A stretch of 64,000 nt of DNA from Klebsiella grimontii. GTDB taxonomy: Bacteria; Pseudomonadota; Gammaproteobacteria; Enterobacterales; Enterobacteriaceae. Each line of letters begins with the position of its first letter. Position 1 is the first letter of the stretch. The notes beneath the pieces were generated by a model that did no database searches, was not told the DNA's origin, and saw only the letters and a program-made list of their open reading frames with translations. Shown here one piece after another: positions 51,975-61,769 of this stretch. Location: NCBI RefSeq assembly GCF_900200035.1, contig NZ_FZTC01000010.1, forward strand, positions 62,001-126,000. The letters are read 5' to 3'. Made by a program: the position numbers and the translations under genes.

Positions 51975-53330
51975 ATGTCTCGTACTTCATTTATTGAACG
52001 CTATGTCATGCCCGCCGCGCTGAAAATCGGCGGCCAGAAGCATGTCCTGTCGGTACGCGACGGCATTATTCTCAATATGCCGTTTATGCTGATTGGTTCG
52101 TTTTTCTTGATATTCGCCTACCTGCCGATTCCCGGCTACGGTGAGATGATGGCCAGCGTATTTGGCGATGCCTGGCGCGACAAAATGCTGTACCCGGTCA
52201 AAGCGACCTATGACATCATGGCGCTGCTCTCGGCCTTCGGCATTGCCTACCGGCTGGCGGAAAAATATCGCACCCTGGACCCGCTTAGCGCCGGGGCGAT
52301 GTCGCTGGTGGCGTTTGTGATGACGATCCCGCAGGTGACGCTCTTTACGCCGGCAGATGGTTCAGCGGCGCAACTTGTCAAAGGCGTGCTGCCGGTGGGG
52401 ATGATTGGCAGCCAGGGACTGTTTGTGGCGATTGTGATTTCGCTGCTTTCCACGGAGATCTACCGCCTGGTGGCCAGCCGTAATCTGGTGATCCGCATGC
52501 CGGACGGCGTACCGCCGGCGGTGGCGAAATCCTTTCTTGCCCTGATCCCCGGCTTCTGCGTGCTGGCCGTGGTGCTGGCGCTGCGCCTGATCGTCGAAGC
52601 CTCGCCGTTCGGCGATATCAATAGCATGATCACCACGCTGATTGGTATTCCGATGTCGCACGTCGGCGGTTCGCTGCCGGGGATGATTATCTCGGTGATC
52701 CTGATTGGCATTCTGTGGACCCTGGGGCTGCACGGCGACACCATCGTGCTGGTGTTTATTCGCCCGGTCTGGCTGTCGAATATGTCGGAGAACCTGGAGG
52801 CGTTTCAGAACGGACTGCCGATCCCGCATATCATCACCCAGCAGTTTTATGACCTATGGATTGCGCCCGGCGGTACCGGGGCGCTGCTGGGGCTGGTGAT
52901 TTTTATGCTGCTGCGCAGCCGTAGCCAGCAGATGAAACAGCTGGGGAAAATTGCCGCGCCGGGGGCGCTGTTCAATATCAGCGAGCCGATGGTATTCGGC
53001 ATTCCGCTGGTGATGAACCCGTACTTCTTCCTGCCGTTTATTTTGACGCCGGTCCTGTTGGTGATTGTCTCGTATACCGCGATGGCCACCGGGCTGGTGA
53101 TGAAGCCGGCGGGGATTGCGCTGCCGTTTACCACGCCGATTTTTATGAGCGGCTATCTGGCGACGGGGGGACATATTTCCGGCGCGGTGCTGCAGGTGGT
53201 GAACCTGGCGATCTCGCTGGTGATCTATTATCCGTTTTTCCGGGTATGGGATCGCCTGAAGGCAAAAGAAGAGCAGGCGTCAGCGCAGCCGGAAGCCAGC
53301 CCGACGCTGTCTGCGGCGGAGCGTATTTAA
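51975..53330 (+). CDS. PTS lactose/cellobiose-type EIIC permease
   Basis: This 451-residue membrane protein has about ten hydrophobic segments and the family NISEPMVFGIPLVMNP block (about 335-350) that contributes to sugar binding. It begins 26 bp after the GH4 gene. The cargo is probably cellobiose, a chitobiose-like or other beta-diglucoside, judged from the GH4 partner. Confidence 0.92.
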   Translation: MSRTSFIERYVMPAALKIGGQKHVLSVRDGIILNMPFMLIGSFFLIFAYLPIPGYGEMMASVFGDAWRDKMLYPVKATYDIMALLSAFGIAYRLAEKYRTLDPLSAGAMSLVAFVMTIPQVTLFTPADGSAAQLVKGVLPVGMIGSQGLFVAIVISLLSTEIYRLVASRNLVIRMPDGVPPAVAKSFLALIPGFCVLAVVLALRLIVEASPFGDINSMITTLIGIPMSHVGGSLPGMIISVILIGILWTLGLHGDTIVLVFIRPVWLSNMSENLEAFQNGLPIPHIITQQFYDLWIAPGGTGALLGLVIFMLLRSRSQQMKQLGKIAAPGALFNISEPMVFGIPLVMNPYFFLPFILTPVLLVIVSYTAMATGLVMKPAGIALPFTTPIFMSGYLATGGHISGAVLQVVNLAISLVIYYPFFRVWDRLKAKEEQASAQPEASPTLSAAERI

Positions 53331-53334
53331 AGCG

Positions 53335-53433
53335 TATTCCCGGAGGCGGCGCTTGACGCGCCTGTCCGGGCTACCGGCCCGCAGACGTCTGTGAATCGGT
53401 AGCCCGGCTAAGCGTAGCGCAAGCCGGGGAGGG
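53335..53433. repeat. BIME between the EIIC gene and treC
   Basis: Two REP units in opposite orientation (TCCCGGAGGCGGCGC...GCCTGTCCGGGCTA and TAGCCCGGCTAAGCG...CGCAAGCCGGGGA) fill the gap between these convergent genes. Confidence 0.8.
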
Positions 53434-53435
53434 GG

Positions 53436-55091
53436 TTACTCCTGCAGCCACCATACCGCTTCAAACGGACGCAGGGTCATAGCGGCAGGACGGTTTGCCG
53501 CTTCCGCGTAGTTGCTCATCAGCATCCCCCATTCGCCGCTCATCGCTTCCGGCTGCCAGCGCTGAAACTCGCGGCTCAGGTTCGCCACGACGACCAGCGT
53601 TTGTCCCTGCCACTGACGGCGGTAGCACCACAGCGACGGATGTTCCGGCAGCAGGTCCTGATAGTCGCCCCAGGTCAGCACCGGCGCGCTCTTGCGCAGC
53701 GCAATCAGCTGCTGATAGGTATAAAACACCGATTCCGGGTCCGCCAGCGCCGCTTCGGCGTTGATCTCGCGATAGTTATCGCACAGCGCAATCCACGGCT
53801 CGCCTGCGCTAAAACCGCCGTGATCAGCGCTGTTCCACTGCATTGGCGTACGGCTGTTATCGCGCGATTTGCTGGCCAGAATCGCCAGAAGTTCATCCGG
53901 GTCCTGACCCTGCGCCGCGCGTTCGATAAACATGTTGTGGCTCTCAACGTCGCGATAATCGGTAATGCGCGTAAAGTGCGGATTCGTCATGCCGATCTCT
54001 TCGCCCTGATAGATATAGGGCGTGCCCTGCATACCGTGAAGCACCATCGCTAGCATTTTCGCCGCCGGGACGCGGTACTCCCCCTCGTCGCCGAAGCGGG
54101 AGACGATGCGCGGCTGGTCGTGGTTACACCAGAACAGCGCGTTCCACGCGCGATTGTGCATCCCCTGCTGCCAGTGCCTGAACAGCGATTTCAAGGCCAC
54201 AAAATCCGGGCGCGCCAGCGTCCACTTCTCGCCGCCGGGGTAGTCAACCTTCAGATGGTGGAAGTTAAAGGTCATCGACAGTTCGCCGCCGTCGAGCGCC
54301 GCGTACTTCTGGCAATGCGCAAGCGTGGTGGAGGACATTTCGCCGACCGTCATCAGGTTGCGCGGGGTAAAGACATCGCGGCTCATCTCCTGCAAAAATT
54401 CGTGCGCTCGCGGGCCGTCGGTATAGAAGCGGCGGCCGTCGCCATCCGTATCGGACGGAAAGGTCTGGTCTTTGGAGATCAAATTGACCACGTCGAGGCG
54501 CAGGCCGTCGACGCCGCGATCGGCCCAGAACTCGCACACTTTTTTCAGCTCCGCGCGCACCGCCGGGTTTTCCCAATTCAGGTCCGCCTGCTCAACCGCG
54601 AACAGATGCAGATAGTACTGCTCGCTTTCGGCGTGCCACTGCCAGGCGTTACCGCCAAATTTAGAGCGCCAGTTGTTGGGCGGCGTGGTGGGTTCACCGT
54701 CGCGCCAGATATAGAACTGGCGATACGGACTCTCTTTATTGAGCGCTTCGCGGAACCACGCGTGTTCGGTCGAAGTGTGGTTCAGCACCATATCCAGCAC
54801 AATGCGGATCCCGCGAGCGTGCGCCTGAGCGACCAGTTCGTCGAAATCGTCCAGCGTGCCGTAGGTTGGGTCGATAGCGGTATAGTTGGCGACGTCGTAG
54901 CCATTATCCACCTGCGGCGAGACGTAGAACGGCGTCAGCCAGATGGCGTCAACGCCGAGCTTTTGCAGATAGTCGAGGCGGGAGGTCACGCCGCGCAGAT
55001 CGCCGGTTCCGGTCCCGGTCGTGTCCTGGAAACTCTTCGGATAGATTTGATAAATAACGCCGTTTTGCCACCAGAGGGGAAGGGTATTCAT
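53436..55091 (-). CDS. treC: Trehalose-6-phosphate hydrolase TreC
   Basis: TreC splits trehalose-6-phosphate from the TreB permease into glucose and glucose-6-phosphate. The 551 residues match the GH13 family length, with nucleophile D200 (DGLRLDVV) and acid/base E251 (TVGEMSS). It follows treB by 52 bp and forms the treBC operon. Confidence 0.97.
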   Translation of the reverse strand: MNTLPLWWQNGVIYQIYPKSFQDTTGTGTGDLRGVTSRLDYLQKLGVDAIWLTPFYVSPQVDNGYDVANYTAIDPTYGTLDDFDELVAQAHARGIRIVLDMVLNHTSTEHAWFREALNKESPYRQFYIWRDGEPTTPPNNWRSKFGGNAWQWHAESEQYYLHLFAVEQADLNWENPAVRAELKKVCEFWADRGVDGLRLDVVNLISKDQTFPSDTDGDGRRFYTDGPRAHEFLQEMSRDVFTPRNLMTVGEMSSTTLAHCQKYAALDGGELSMTFNFHHLKVDYPGGEKWTLARPDFVALKSLFRHWQQGMHNRAWNALFWCNHDQPRIVSRFGDEGEYRVPAAKMLAMVLHGMQGTPYIYQGEEIGMTNPHFTRITDYRDVESHNMFIERAAQGQDPDELLAILASKSRDNSRTPMQWNSADHGGFSAGEPWIALCDNYREINAEAALADPESVFYTYQQLIALRKSAPVLTWGDYQDLLPEHPSLWCYRRQWQGQTLVVVANLSREFQRWQPEAMSGEWGMLMSNYAEAANRPAAMTLRPFEAVWWLQE

Positions 55092-55143
55092 ATCGCGTTC
55101 CTGCTACAGCAAGGGGGCGCCTGGGCGCCCCGAAAATAAGAAG

Positions 55144-56562
55144 TCAGACAATCTGTAAGGTGCCCTGGCGGAATTTGCGCTGGTAGACGACCGTCGTCAG
55201 GACAATCGGCACCACCACGGCGATGGCCATCGCCAGCGCGTAAACCTGCCAGTAGGTTGGCTGGATAGAGAGGATGCCCGGCAGGCCGCCGACGCCGATA
55301 CCGTTGGCCATTACGCCATTCAGACCGCACAGTAGCCCGGCAAGACCGGAGCCGACCATCGCGCACAGCATCGGGAAGCGGTACTTCAGGTTGATACCGT
55401 ACATGGCCGGCTCCGTGACGCCGAGGTAGGCGGAAATGGCGGCCGGAACGGAGATTTCGCGTTCATTCTGCTTGCGGCTGGCGATGATGATTCCCACGAC
55501 CGCCGACGCCTGGGCGATATTGGACAGCGCAATCAGCGGCCATACCGGCGTCCCGCCCATGCTTTGAATCATCTGCATATCGATGGCGAGCGTGGTCTGA
55601 TGAACCCCGGTAATCACCAGCGGCGCGTACAGGAAGCCGAACAGCGCGGCGCCAATCGGCGCGAAGCTGCCGGTTAACAGGTGACGCACGGCCCAGGCCA
55701 CGCCGTCGCCAATCATGCGGCCAAACGGGCCGATAAAAGCGTGCGCGAGGAAGACCGCCAGAATCAGCGAACAGACCGGTACGATCACCAGATAGAGATA
55801 GTCAGGCACGATGCGTTTCAGCCGCGTTTCGATAAAGCCGAGCGCCAGTCCCGCCAGCAGGGCCGGGATAACCTGCGCCTGGTAGCCGACTTTCTCAATC
55901 GTGAACAGACCAAAGTTCCAGACTTCCGGCACCTGCTGGCCCAGCAGGTAGGCGTTCATCAGCTGCGGAGAGACCAGCGTGACGCCCAGCACGATGCCGA
56001 GGATCGGCGTGCCGCCCATTTTCTTGACCGCGGACCAGCAGATGCCCACCGGCAGGTAGAAGAAGATCGCCTCGCCAATCAGCCACAGGAAGTCATAAAT
56101 AGTTTTCAGCGACGGGTGCATCTGCGCCAGCGTCTGGCCGTTGCTCATCGGTAGATCGCCGATCACGTTGCGGAAGCCTAAGATCAGGCCGCCGCTGATC
56201 AGCGCAGGCAGTAGCGGAAAGAAGATCTCCGCGAAGTGTGAAATGAGCTGTTCATGCCATTTCATATTTTGCCGTGCGGCTTTTTTGGCCTGCTCTTTGT
56301 CGGCGCTGGCCTGGCCGGTGGTCGCCAGCAGCGCTTTATAGTAGTCGCCAACCTCGGTGCCGATCACCACCTGGAACTGTCCGGCGTTGGTAAAGCAGCC
56401 CTTCACCATGCGTAGCTGTTCAATGTCTTTCGGTTTGGCGATGGCCGGATTATTCAGCACAAAGCGCAGACGGGTAATACAGTGGCTGACGGTGGCGATA
56501 TTGTCGCGCCCGCCCACCAGTTCGATAAGTTTATCGATGTCCTGCTGATTCACTTTACTCAT
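55144..56562 (-). CDS. treB: PTS trehalose-specific EIIBC component TreB
   Basis: TreB imports and phosphorylates trehalose. The 472 residues comprise an N-terminal EIIB domain with phosphocysteine C28 (SHCITRLRF) and a membrane EIIC domain with the LGVTEPAMYGINLKYRFP substrate-site block. There is no EIIA domain; in E. coli EIIA-Glc serves TreB. Confidence 0.97.
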   Translation of the reverse strand: MSKVNQQDIDKLIELVGGRDNIATVSHCITRLRFVLNNPAIAKPKDIEQLRMVKGCFTNAGQFQVVIGTEVGDYYKALLATTGQASADKEQAKKAARQNMKWHEQLISHFAEIFFPLLPALISGGLILGFRNVIGDLPMSNGQTLAQMHPSLKTIYDFLWLIGEAIFFYLPVGICWSAVKKMGGTPILGIVLGVTLVSPQLMNAYLLGQQVPEVWNFGLFTIEKVGYQAQVIPALLAGLALGFIETRLKRIVPDYLYLVIVPVCSLILAVFLAHAFIGPFGRMIGDGVAWAVRHLLTGSFAPIGAALFGFLYAPLVITGVHQTTLAIDMQMIQSMGGTPVWPLIALSNIAQASAVVGIIIASRKQNEREISVPAAISAYLGVTEPAMYGINLKYRFPMLCAMVGSGLAGLLCGLNGVMANGIGVGGLPGILSIQPTYWQVYALAMAIAVVVPIVLTTVVYQRKFRQGTLQIV

Positions 56563-56643
56563 GATGAGGCCTCATGACCGAGGGGGAGAGATAGCATATT
56601 TAACTTGAGCTGAATCCTAACCGCTTCGTTTGAATTGCAAAAT

Positions 56644-56655
56644 GGGAACGTTCCC
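56644..56655. promoter_or_regulatory. TreR operator
   Basis: GGGAACGTTCCC is a perfect 12-bp palindrome 82-93 bp upstream of the treB start. It matches the TreR operator type I recall from E. coli. A weak CRP-like sequence (TGTGA half site) lies next to it at about 56670-56676. Confidence 0.75.
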
Positions 56656-56693
56656 GAAACGCAGCGAAGATCACATAAATCGCTCAGGCGGAC

Positions 56694-57641
56694 TTAATTC
56701 AGTACGGCGGGAATGACGATTTGACGGGGCTCACGGTTGCCGGCGATCTGCTCGATCAGCTGCTGTGCCGCCTGGCGTCCGGATTCGGCATAGCCGGGAT
56801 CGACCGTCAGGATCTCCGGGTGGAGAAACTTCATCAGCGGCGTGCTGCCGACGCTGGCAAGCTGGAGACGATCGATTCCCTGCTGCTGGAGATACTTGCT
56901 GGCCCCCAGCGCGAGGGTATCGGTAGCGCAGACCAGCGCGCTGGTCTCTGCCGATAGCACCTCTGCGACGCTTTCGTAGCCCTGTTTCATGCCCAGACCC
57001 GGCAGCGCGGCGAGGGGAGTGAGGCGTTTTTTCAGACAGAAATCGAGATAGGCCTGGTGGCGGCGCTGCCCGGTGGTCACATCGCTATGCGGCACGCCGA
57101 GGAAGCTGATATGGCGATGCCCGCGATCGTAAAGACGCTGCATCAGCATCCTGATCGACCCTTCATCGTCATAGCAGACGGAGGCGATGCCCGGCGCGTC
57201 GCGGGCCAGCAGCACCAGCGTCTCCCGCCAAGGGGTGAGCATCTCTTGCTGGATGCCGGTAAAACCAAACAGCACCACGCCGTCGATATTGCGCCGGGCG
57301 AGCATGCCGAGATGCTCCTCGACCAGCGCCGGGGAGAACTGACTTTCCATCATAATCGGATCGTAGCCCTGGGCGTAAAAGGCGGGGAGCATGGTCTGAA
57401 CGGCGAGGTTTTCCGACAGCGAATCCAGACGGGTGACGATGATCGCCACCACTTTATCGCTCTGGCCGCGCATCGCCCTGGCGGAACGCGAGGGCGAAAA
57501 TCCGTGCTGCTGCATCACCGCTTCCACTCGCTCGCGAGTGCGTTCGCTAACGCCGCTTTCGTTATTAAGCACGCGGGATACCGTCGATTTCCCGACGCCG
57601 CTTAAGCGCGCGATATCTTTGATGGTCAGCCGGTTTTGCAT
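56694..57641 (-). CDS. treR: Trehalose operon repressor TreR
   Basis: This LacI-family repressor starts at MQNRLTIKDIARLSGVGKSTVSRVLNN, giving 315 residues, the E. coli length; a longer frame adds 22 residues without family match. It binds trehalose-6-phosphate as inducer. It lies just upstream of treB in the same orientation but with its own promoter. Confidence 0.96.
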   Translation of the reverse strand: MQNRLTIKDIARLSGVGKSTVSRVLNNESGVSERTRERVEAVMQQHGFSPSRSARAMRGQSDKVVAIIVTRLDSLSENLAVQTMLPAFYAQGYDPIMMESQFSPALVEEHLGMLARRNIDGVVLFGFTGIQQEMLTPWRETLVLLARDAPGIASVCYDDEGSIRMLMQRLYDRGHRHISFLGVPHSDVTTGQRRHQAYLDFCLKKRLTPLAALPGLGMKQGYESVAEVLSAETSALVCATDTLALGASKYLQQQGIDRLQLASVGSTPLMKFLHPEILTVDPGYAESGRQAAQQLIEQIAGNREPRQIVIPAVLN

Positions 57642-57712
57642 GCAGGGTTCTCGTTGTGGTCCGATTAAAGTCAGCCTAATGCTACTCAAGGAAACCACAA
57701 TGAGCAAAGTCT

Positions 57713-57747
57713 GGTTTACGTCTGGTTTAGCTACCCGGGGGTATCAT
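57713..57747 (+). promoter_or_regulatory. PhoP box and -10 element of mgtA
   Basis: GGTTTA (57713-57718) is repeated exactly after five bases (57724-57729), the classic PhoP direct repeat. TATCAT follows at 57742-57747, 12 bp after the box, as expected for a PhoP-activated promoter where the box replaces the -35. Confidence 0.9.
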
Positions 57748-57821
57748 CGCCATAATAGCCACAAATAGATTATCGGTGACGATATAATTCGCGCCGTTTG
57801 TATTCATTTACCGGAGATTTT

Positions 57822-57875
57822 ATGGACCCCGAACCCACTCCCGACCCTCGATGGAGCCATCTTTTTTTCCGGTAA
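57822..57875 (+). CDS. mgtL: MgtL leader peptide
   Basis: A 17-residue peptide, MDPEPTPDPRWSHLFFR, is encoded after a CCGGAGA ribosome site. E. coli MgtL is also 17 residues and starts with an acidic, proline-rich segment. Translation of MgtL falters at low magnesium or low proline because of its acidic and proline codons. This alters leader folding and lets transcription continue into mgtA. The N-terminal half is conserved in character here while the basic middle differs. Confidence 0.85.
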   Translation: MDPEPTPDPRWSHLFFR

Positions 57876-58020
57876 TCCCGCTTAGCGCTGCTTTACCGGA
57901 AGCGTAAAGCAGCGACGTCCTTGATGTCCCTGCCATAAAAATAATATGCCTGACAGGTAAGGTTGACTCGCGCCTGTCGGTAGCGCTGCGTTCGCTCGCG
58001 CGAGCGCGGAGGGACTGTTT

Positions 58021-60729
58021 ATGTTGAAAAATTTTACCCGCCAGCTGTTTGCCCAGCTTGGCCGTCATTTACCGCGTCGTTTAGTGCAACGCGATCCGCT
58101 ACCCGATGCCCGCAATCTGGCGAGCGCGCCGATCCCGGATTCTCTCGGTAAGCAGTGCCTGAACGTGGCGGCAATGGATGAGAATGAAATCTGGCGCGCT
58201 TTCTCCAGCCATCCGGAAGGGCTAAACGAAGGCGAAGTGGCGCAGAAAATCGCGCAGTACGGCGAAAACCAGATCCCGGCGCAGAAGCCGTCGCCGTGGT
58301 GGGTGCATCTGTGGAGCTGCTATCGCAACCCCTTCAACCTGCTGCTGACCGTCCTGGGTATCGTCTCCTACTCGACGGAGGATCTGTTTGCCGCGGCGGT
58401 TATCGCCCTGATGGTGGGGATCTCCACGCTGCTGAACTTTATCCAGGAAGCCCGCTCGACCAAAGCGGCGGACGCCCTGAAGGCGATGGTCAGCAACACC
58501 GCGACGGTCCTGCGGGTGGTGAACGAGCAGGGCGAGAGCCGCTGGTGCGAACTCCCTATCGACCAGCTGGTGCCGGGAGATATCGTCAAGCTATCGGCGG
58601 GAGACATGATCCCGGCAGATCTGCGCATCATTCAGGCGCGCGACCTGTTTGTCGCCCAGGCCTCGCTGACCGGGGAATCGCTGCCCGTCGAAAAAGTGAC
58701 CCGCACCCGCGACCCGCTACAGACGAACCCGCTGGAGTGCGACACCCTGTGCTTTATGGGCACCAACGTGGTGAGCGGATCGGCGCAGGCCATCGTTTTC
58801 GCCACCGGCGGCGGCACCTGGTTTGGCCAGCTGGCCGGTCGCGTCAGCGAGCAGGAAAGCGAGCCGAACGCCTTTCAGAAAGGCATCAGCCGGGTCAGCA
58901 TGCTGCTGATCCGCTTTATGCTGGTGATGACGCCGATAGTGCTGCTGATTAACGGCTACACCAAAGGCGACTGGTGGGAGGCGGCGCTGTTCGCGCTCTC
59001 CGTCGCGGTGGGCCTGACCCCGGAAATGCTGCCGATGATCGTCACCTCGACCCTGGCGCGCGGGGCGGTGAAGCTGTCGAAACAGAAAGTGATCGTCAAG
59101 CATCTCGACGCGATACAGAACTTTGGCGCGATGGACATTCTGTGCACCGATAAAACCGGTACCCTGACGCAGGATAAAATCGTGCTGGAGAACCACACCG
59201 ATGTCTCCGGCAAAGTGAGCGAACGCGTGCTGCATACCGCCTGGCTCAATAGCCATTATCAGACCGGACTGAAGAATCTGCTCGATACCGCAGTGCTGGA
59301 GGGAGTGGAACTGGAGCCGGCGCGCGGGCTGGCGGAACGCTGGCAAAAAGTGGATGAGATCCCGTTCGATTTTGAGCGTCGCCGTATGTCGGTGGTGGTG
59401 CAGGAGCAGGACAACGTCCATCAGCTGATCTGCAAAGGCGCTTTGCAGGAGATCCTCAACGTCTCGACCCAGGTGCGCTATAACGGCGACATCGTACCGC
59501 TGGACGACACCATGCTGCGGCGCATCCGTCGCGTGACCGATACCCTCAACCGTCAGGGATTGCGCGTGGTAGCGGTGGCGACGAAGTACCTGCCCGCCCG
59601 CGAAGGCGACTACCAGCGCGCGGATGAGTCAGACCTGATCCTCGAAGGCTATATCGCCTTCCTCGATCCGCCGAAAGAGACCACCGCCCCGGCGCTGAAG
59701 GCGCTGAAGGCCATCGGCATTACGGTCAAAATCCTCACCGGCGACAGCGAGCTGGTGGCGGCCAAAGTCTGCCACGAAGTGGGGCTGGACGCGGGGGATG
59801 TGGTTATCGGCAGCCAGGTTGAAGCGCTGAACGATGATGAGCTAGCCGAGCTGGCAAAACGTACGACCCTGTTTGCGCGCCTGGCGCCGCTGCACAAAGA
59901 GCGTATCGTGACCCTGCTGAAACGCGAAGGACACGTGGTGGGCTTTATGGGCGACGGCATTAACGACGCCCCGGCGCTGCGCGCGGCGGATATCGGTATT
60001 TCCGTCGACGGCGCGGTGGATATTGCCCGCGAGGCGGCGGATATCATCCTGCTGGAGAAGAGCCTGATGGTGCTGGAGGAGGGGGTTATTGAAGGCCGCC
60101 GGACCTTCGCCAATATGCTCAAGTACATCAAAATGACCGCCAGCTCCAACTTCGGTAACGTCTTCAGCGTGCTGGTGGCCAGCGCCTTCCTGCCGTTCCT
60201 GCCGATGCTGCCGCTGCATCTGCTGATCCAGAACCTGCTGTACGATGTATCCCAGGTCGCGATCCCGTTTGATAACGTTGACGATGAGCAGATCCGTAAA
60301 CCGCAGCGCTGGAACCCGGCGGATCTCGGGCGCTTTATGGTCTTTTTTGGGCCGATCAGTTCGATATTCGATATTCTGACGTTCTGTCTGATGTGGTGGG
60401 TGTTCCATGCCAATACGCCGGAACATCAAACGTTGTTCCAGTCTGGCTGGTTCGTGGTTGGCCTGCTGTCGCAGACGTTGATTGTGCATATGATCCGCAC
60501 GCGCAGGATCCCGTTTATTCAGAGCCGCGCGGCCTGGCCGCTGATCGTGATGACGCTGCTGGTGATGGTGGTAGGGATTGCGCTGCCGTTCTCGCCGCTG
60601 GCAGGCTATTTGCAGCTTCAGGCGTTGCCGCTAAGCTACTTCCCGTGGCTAATTGCCATCCTGGCGGGCTATATGACGCTGACGCAGATGGTGAAAGGTT
60701 TCTACAGCCGTCGCTACGGCTGGCAGTGA
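58021..60729 (+). CDS. mgtA: Magnesium-transporting P-type ATPase MgtA
   Basis: This 902-residue P3-type ATPase imports Mg2+. The phosphorylated aspartate is D377 in DKTGTLT, and the hinge motif GDGINDAPALRAADIG is present. About ten membrane segments flank the cytoplasmic domains. Expression is controlled by PhoPQ and by the Mg2+- and proline-responsive leader with mgtL. Confidence 0.97.
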   Translation: MLKNFTRQLFAQLGRHLPRRLVQRDPLPDARNLASAPIPDSLGKQCLNVAAMDENEIWRAFSSHPEGLNEGEVAQKIAQYGENQIPAQKPSPWWVHLWSCYRNPFNLLLTVLGIVSYSTEDLFAAAVIALMVGISTLLNFIQEARSTKAADALKAMVSNTATVLRVVNEQGESRWCELPIDQLVPGDIVKLSAGDMIPADLRIIQARDLFVAQASLTGESLPVEKVTRTRDPLQTNPLECDTLCFMGTNVVSGSAQAIVFATGGGTWFGQLAGRVSEQESEPNAFQKGISRVSMLLIRFMLVMTPIVLLINGYTKGDWWEAALFALSVAVGLTPEMLPMIVTSTLARGAVKLSKQKVIVKHLDAIQNFGAMDILCTDKTGTLTQDKIVLENHTDVSGKVSERVLHTAWLNSHYQTGLKNLLDTAVLEGVELEPARGLAERWQKVDEIPFDFERRRMSVVVQEQDNVHQLICKGALQEILNVSTQVRYNGDIVPLDDTMLRRIRRVTDTLNRQGLRVVAVATKYLPAREGDYQRADESDLILEGYIAFLDPPKETTAPALKALKAIGITVKILTGDSELVAAKVCHEVGLDAGDVVIGSQVEALNDDELAELAKRTTLFARLAPLHKERIVTLLKREGHVVGFMGDGINDAPALRAADIGISVDGAVDIAREAADIILLEKSLMVLEEGVIEGRRTFANMLKYIKMTASSNFGNVFSVLVASAFLPFLPMLPLHLLIQNLLYDVSQVAIPFDNVDDEQIRKPQRWNPADLGRFMVFFGPISSIFDILTFCLMWWVFHANTPEHQTLFQSGWFVVGLLSQTLIVHMIRTRRIPFIQSRAAWPLIVMTLLVMVVGIALPFSPLAGYLQLQALPLSYFPWLIAILAGYMTLTQMVKGFYSRRYGWQ

Positions 60730-60753
60730 GCGGGGAGCTTTACGCGCAGAAAC

Positions 60754-60782
60754 AACAAAGGCAGCCGTTGGCTGCCTTTGTT
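60754..60782. terminator. Bidirectional terminator between mgtA and ridA
   Basis: A perfect 13-bp stem (AACAAAGGCAGCC and GGCTGCCTTTGTT) with a 3-nt loop lies between these convergent genes, 14 bp before the ridA stop. The A/T arms provide U residues on either strand. Confidence 0.88.
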
Positions 60783-60796
60783 CATACCGCATCCGA

Positions 60797-61183
60797 TTAG
60801 CGACGAATGGCGATCGCTTCAATCTCAATCTTCACGTCTTTCGGCAGACGCGCCACTTCCACGCAGGAGCGCGCCGGGAAGGTGGCGTCATGTTCAGTGA
60901 AGAAGGCTTCATAGGCGGCGTTCACGGTGGCGAAGTCGTTCAGATCTTTCACGAAAACGGTAGTTTTAACGATATCGCCCACTTTCAGACCCGCGGCTTC
61001 AACGATGGCCTTCACGTTGTCCAGCGACTGACGCGCCTGAGCGGCGACATCTTCCGGCACGCTGCCGGTTTTCGGGTCTACCGGGATCTGGCCGGAAGTG
61101 ATAATCATGTTACCCAGATCAACACCCTGAACGTACGGGCCGATAGCTGCGGGTGCATTTTCCGTCGCGATAGTTTTAGACAT
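60797..61183 (-). CDS. ridA: 2-iminobutanoate/2-iminopropanoate deaminase RidA
   Basis: RidA hydrolyses reactive enamine/imine intermediates released by PLP enzymes such as threonine dehydratase. The 128 residues have the invariant R105 in FPARSCVEV. It lies after pyrI in the pyrBI direction, 112 bp downstream, as in E. coli. Confidence 0.97.
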   Translation of the reverse strand: MSKTIATENAPAAIGPYVQGVDLGNMIITSGQIPVDPKTGSVPEDVAAQARQSLDNVKAIVEAAGLKVGDIVKTTVFVKDLNDFATVNAAYEAFFTEHDATFPARSCVEVARLPKDVKIEIEAIAIRR

Positions 61184-61295
61184 GAGTTCTCCTGAATCAC
61201 AGCATTATATAAATCTTTCGCGTCGCTAACTGCGAAAGATGAGAGGTAAGAGACCCGGCCATTATAGGGAGCCGGGTACGCAATACCAACCTCAA

Positions 61296-61757
61296 TTAGT
61301 TCGCCAGAACCACATTATGTGAGAACTCTTTTTCACAATATTTGCACTTCAGCGCGATATCGTTTTCACGTTTTTTTACCGCAAAGCTGGAAGAGACCGG
61401 CTCGGCGTGGCTGATGCAGTTGCTGTTGGGGCAAACCAGCACGTTGTTGATGCGATCCGGCAGATGCGGACGGGATTTACCGACCACTTCATAATCATCA
61501 ATGCGGTTCACCGTCGCCTGCGGCGCATACAGGGAGAGCTGGTTGACCTGCTCGTCGGTCAGGAAGGTGTTTTCGATTTTGATTAAATCTTTGCGGCCCA
61601 TTTCGCCTGACGGCAGGTTCAGGCCGATGGTGATGCGCTGATCCGTTTCGGTCAGTTTGAACAGGGTTAGCAGCTTAAAGCCGACCTGCGCCGGGATATG
61701 GTCGATAACGGTGCCACGTTTGATGGCTTCTACCTGTAATTTGTTGTCGTGTGTCAT
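61296..61757 (-). CDS. pyrI: Aspartate carbamoyltransferase regulatory subunit PyrI
   Basis: PyrI binds CTP and ATP and holds the catalytic trimers together. The 153 residues include the zinc site C109, C114, C138 and C141. It follows pyrB by 12 bp in the pyrBI operon. Confidence 0.97.
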   Translation of the reverse strand: MTHDNKLQVEAIKRGTVIDHIPAQVGFKLLTLFKLTETDQRITIGLNLPSGEMGRKDLIKIENTFLTDEQVNQLSLYAPQATVNRIDDYEVVGKSRPHLPDRINNVLVCPNSNCISHAEPVSSSFAVKKRENDIALKCKYCEKEFSHNVVLAN

Positions 61758-61769
61758 CTCTTTTTCCCC

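Larger units (their letters stand above)
57642..58020. other. treR-mgtA intergenic and mgtA leader
   Basis: A 379-bp stretch with the PhoP-dependent mgtA promoter and the long mgtA 5' leader. The leader codes for the MgtL peptide and continues about 145 nt to the mgtA start, including the hairpin-rich CGCGCCTGTCGG...CGAGCGCGGAGG part. Confidence 0.75.

Noticed and set aside
54120-55139. A 339-codon open frame on the plus strand
   Set aside because: It is the antisense shadow of treC and shows no recognisable domain.
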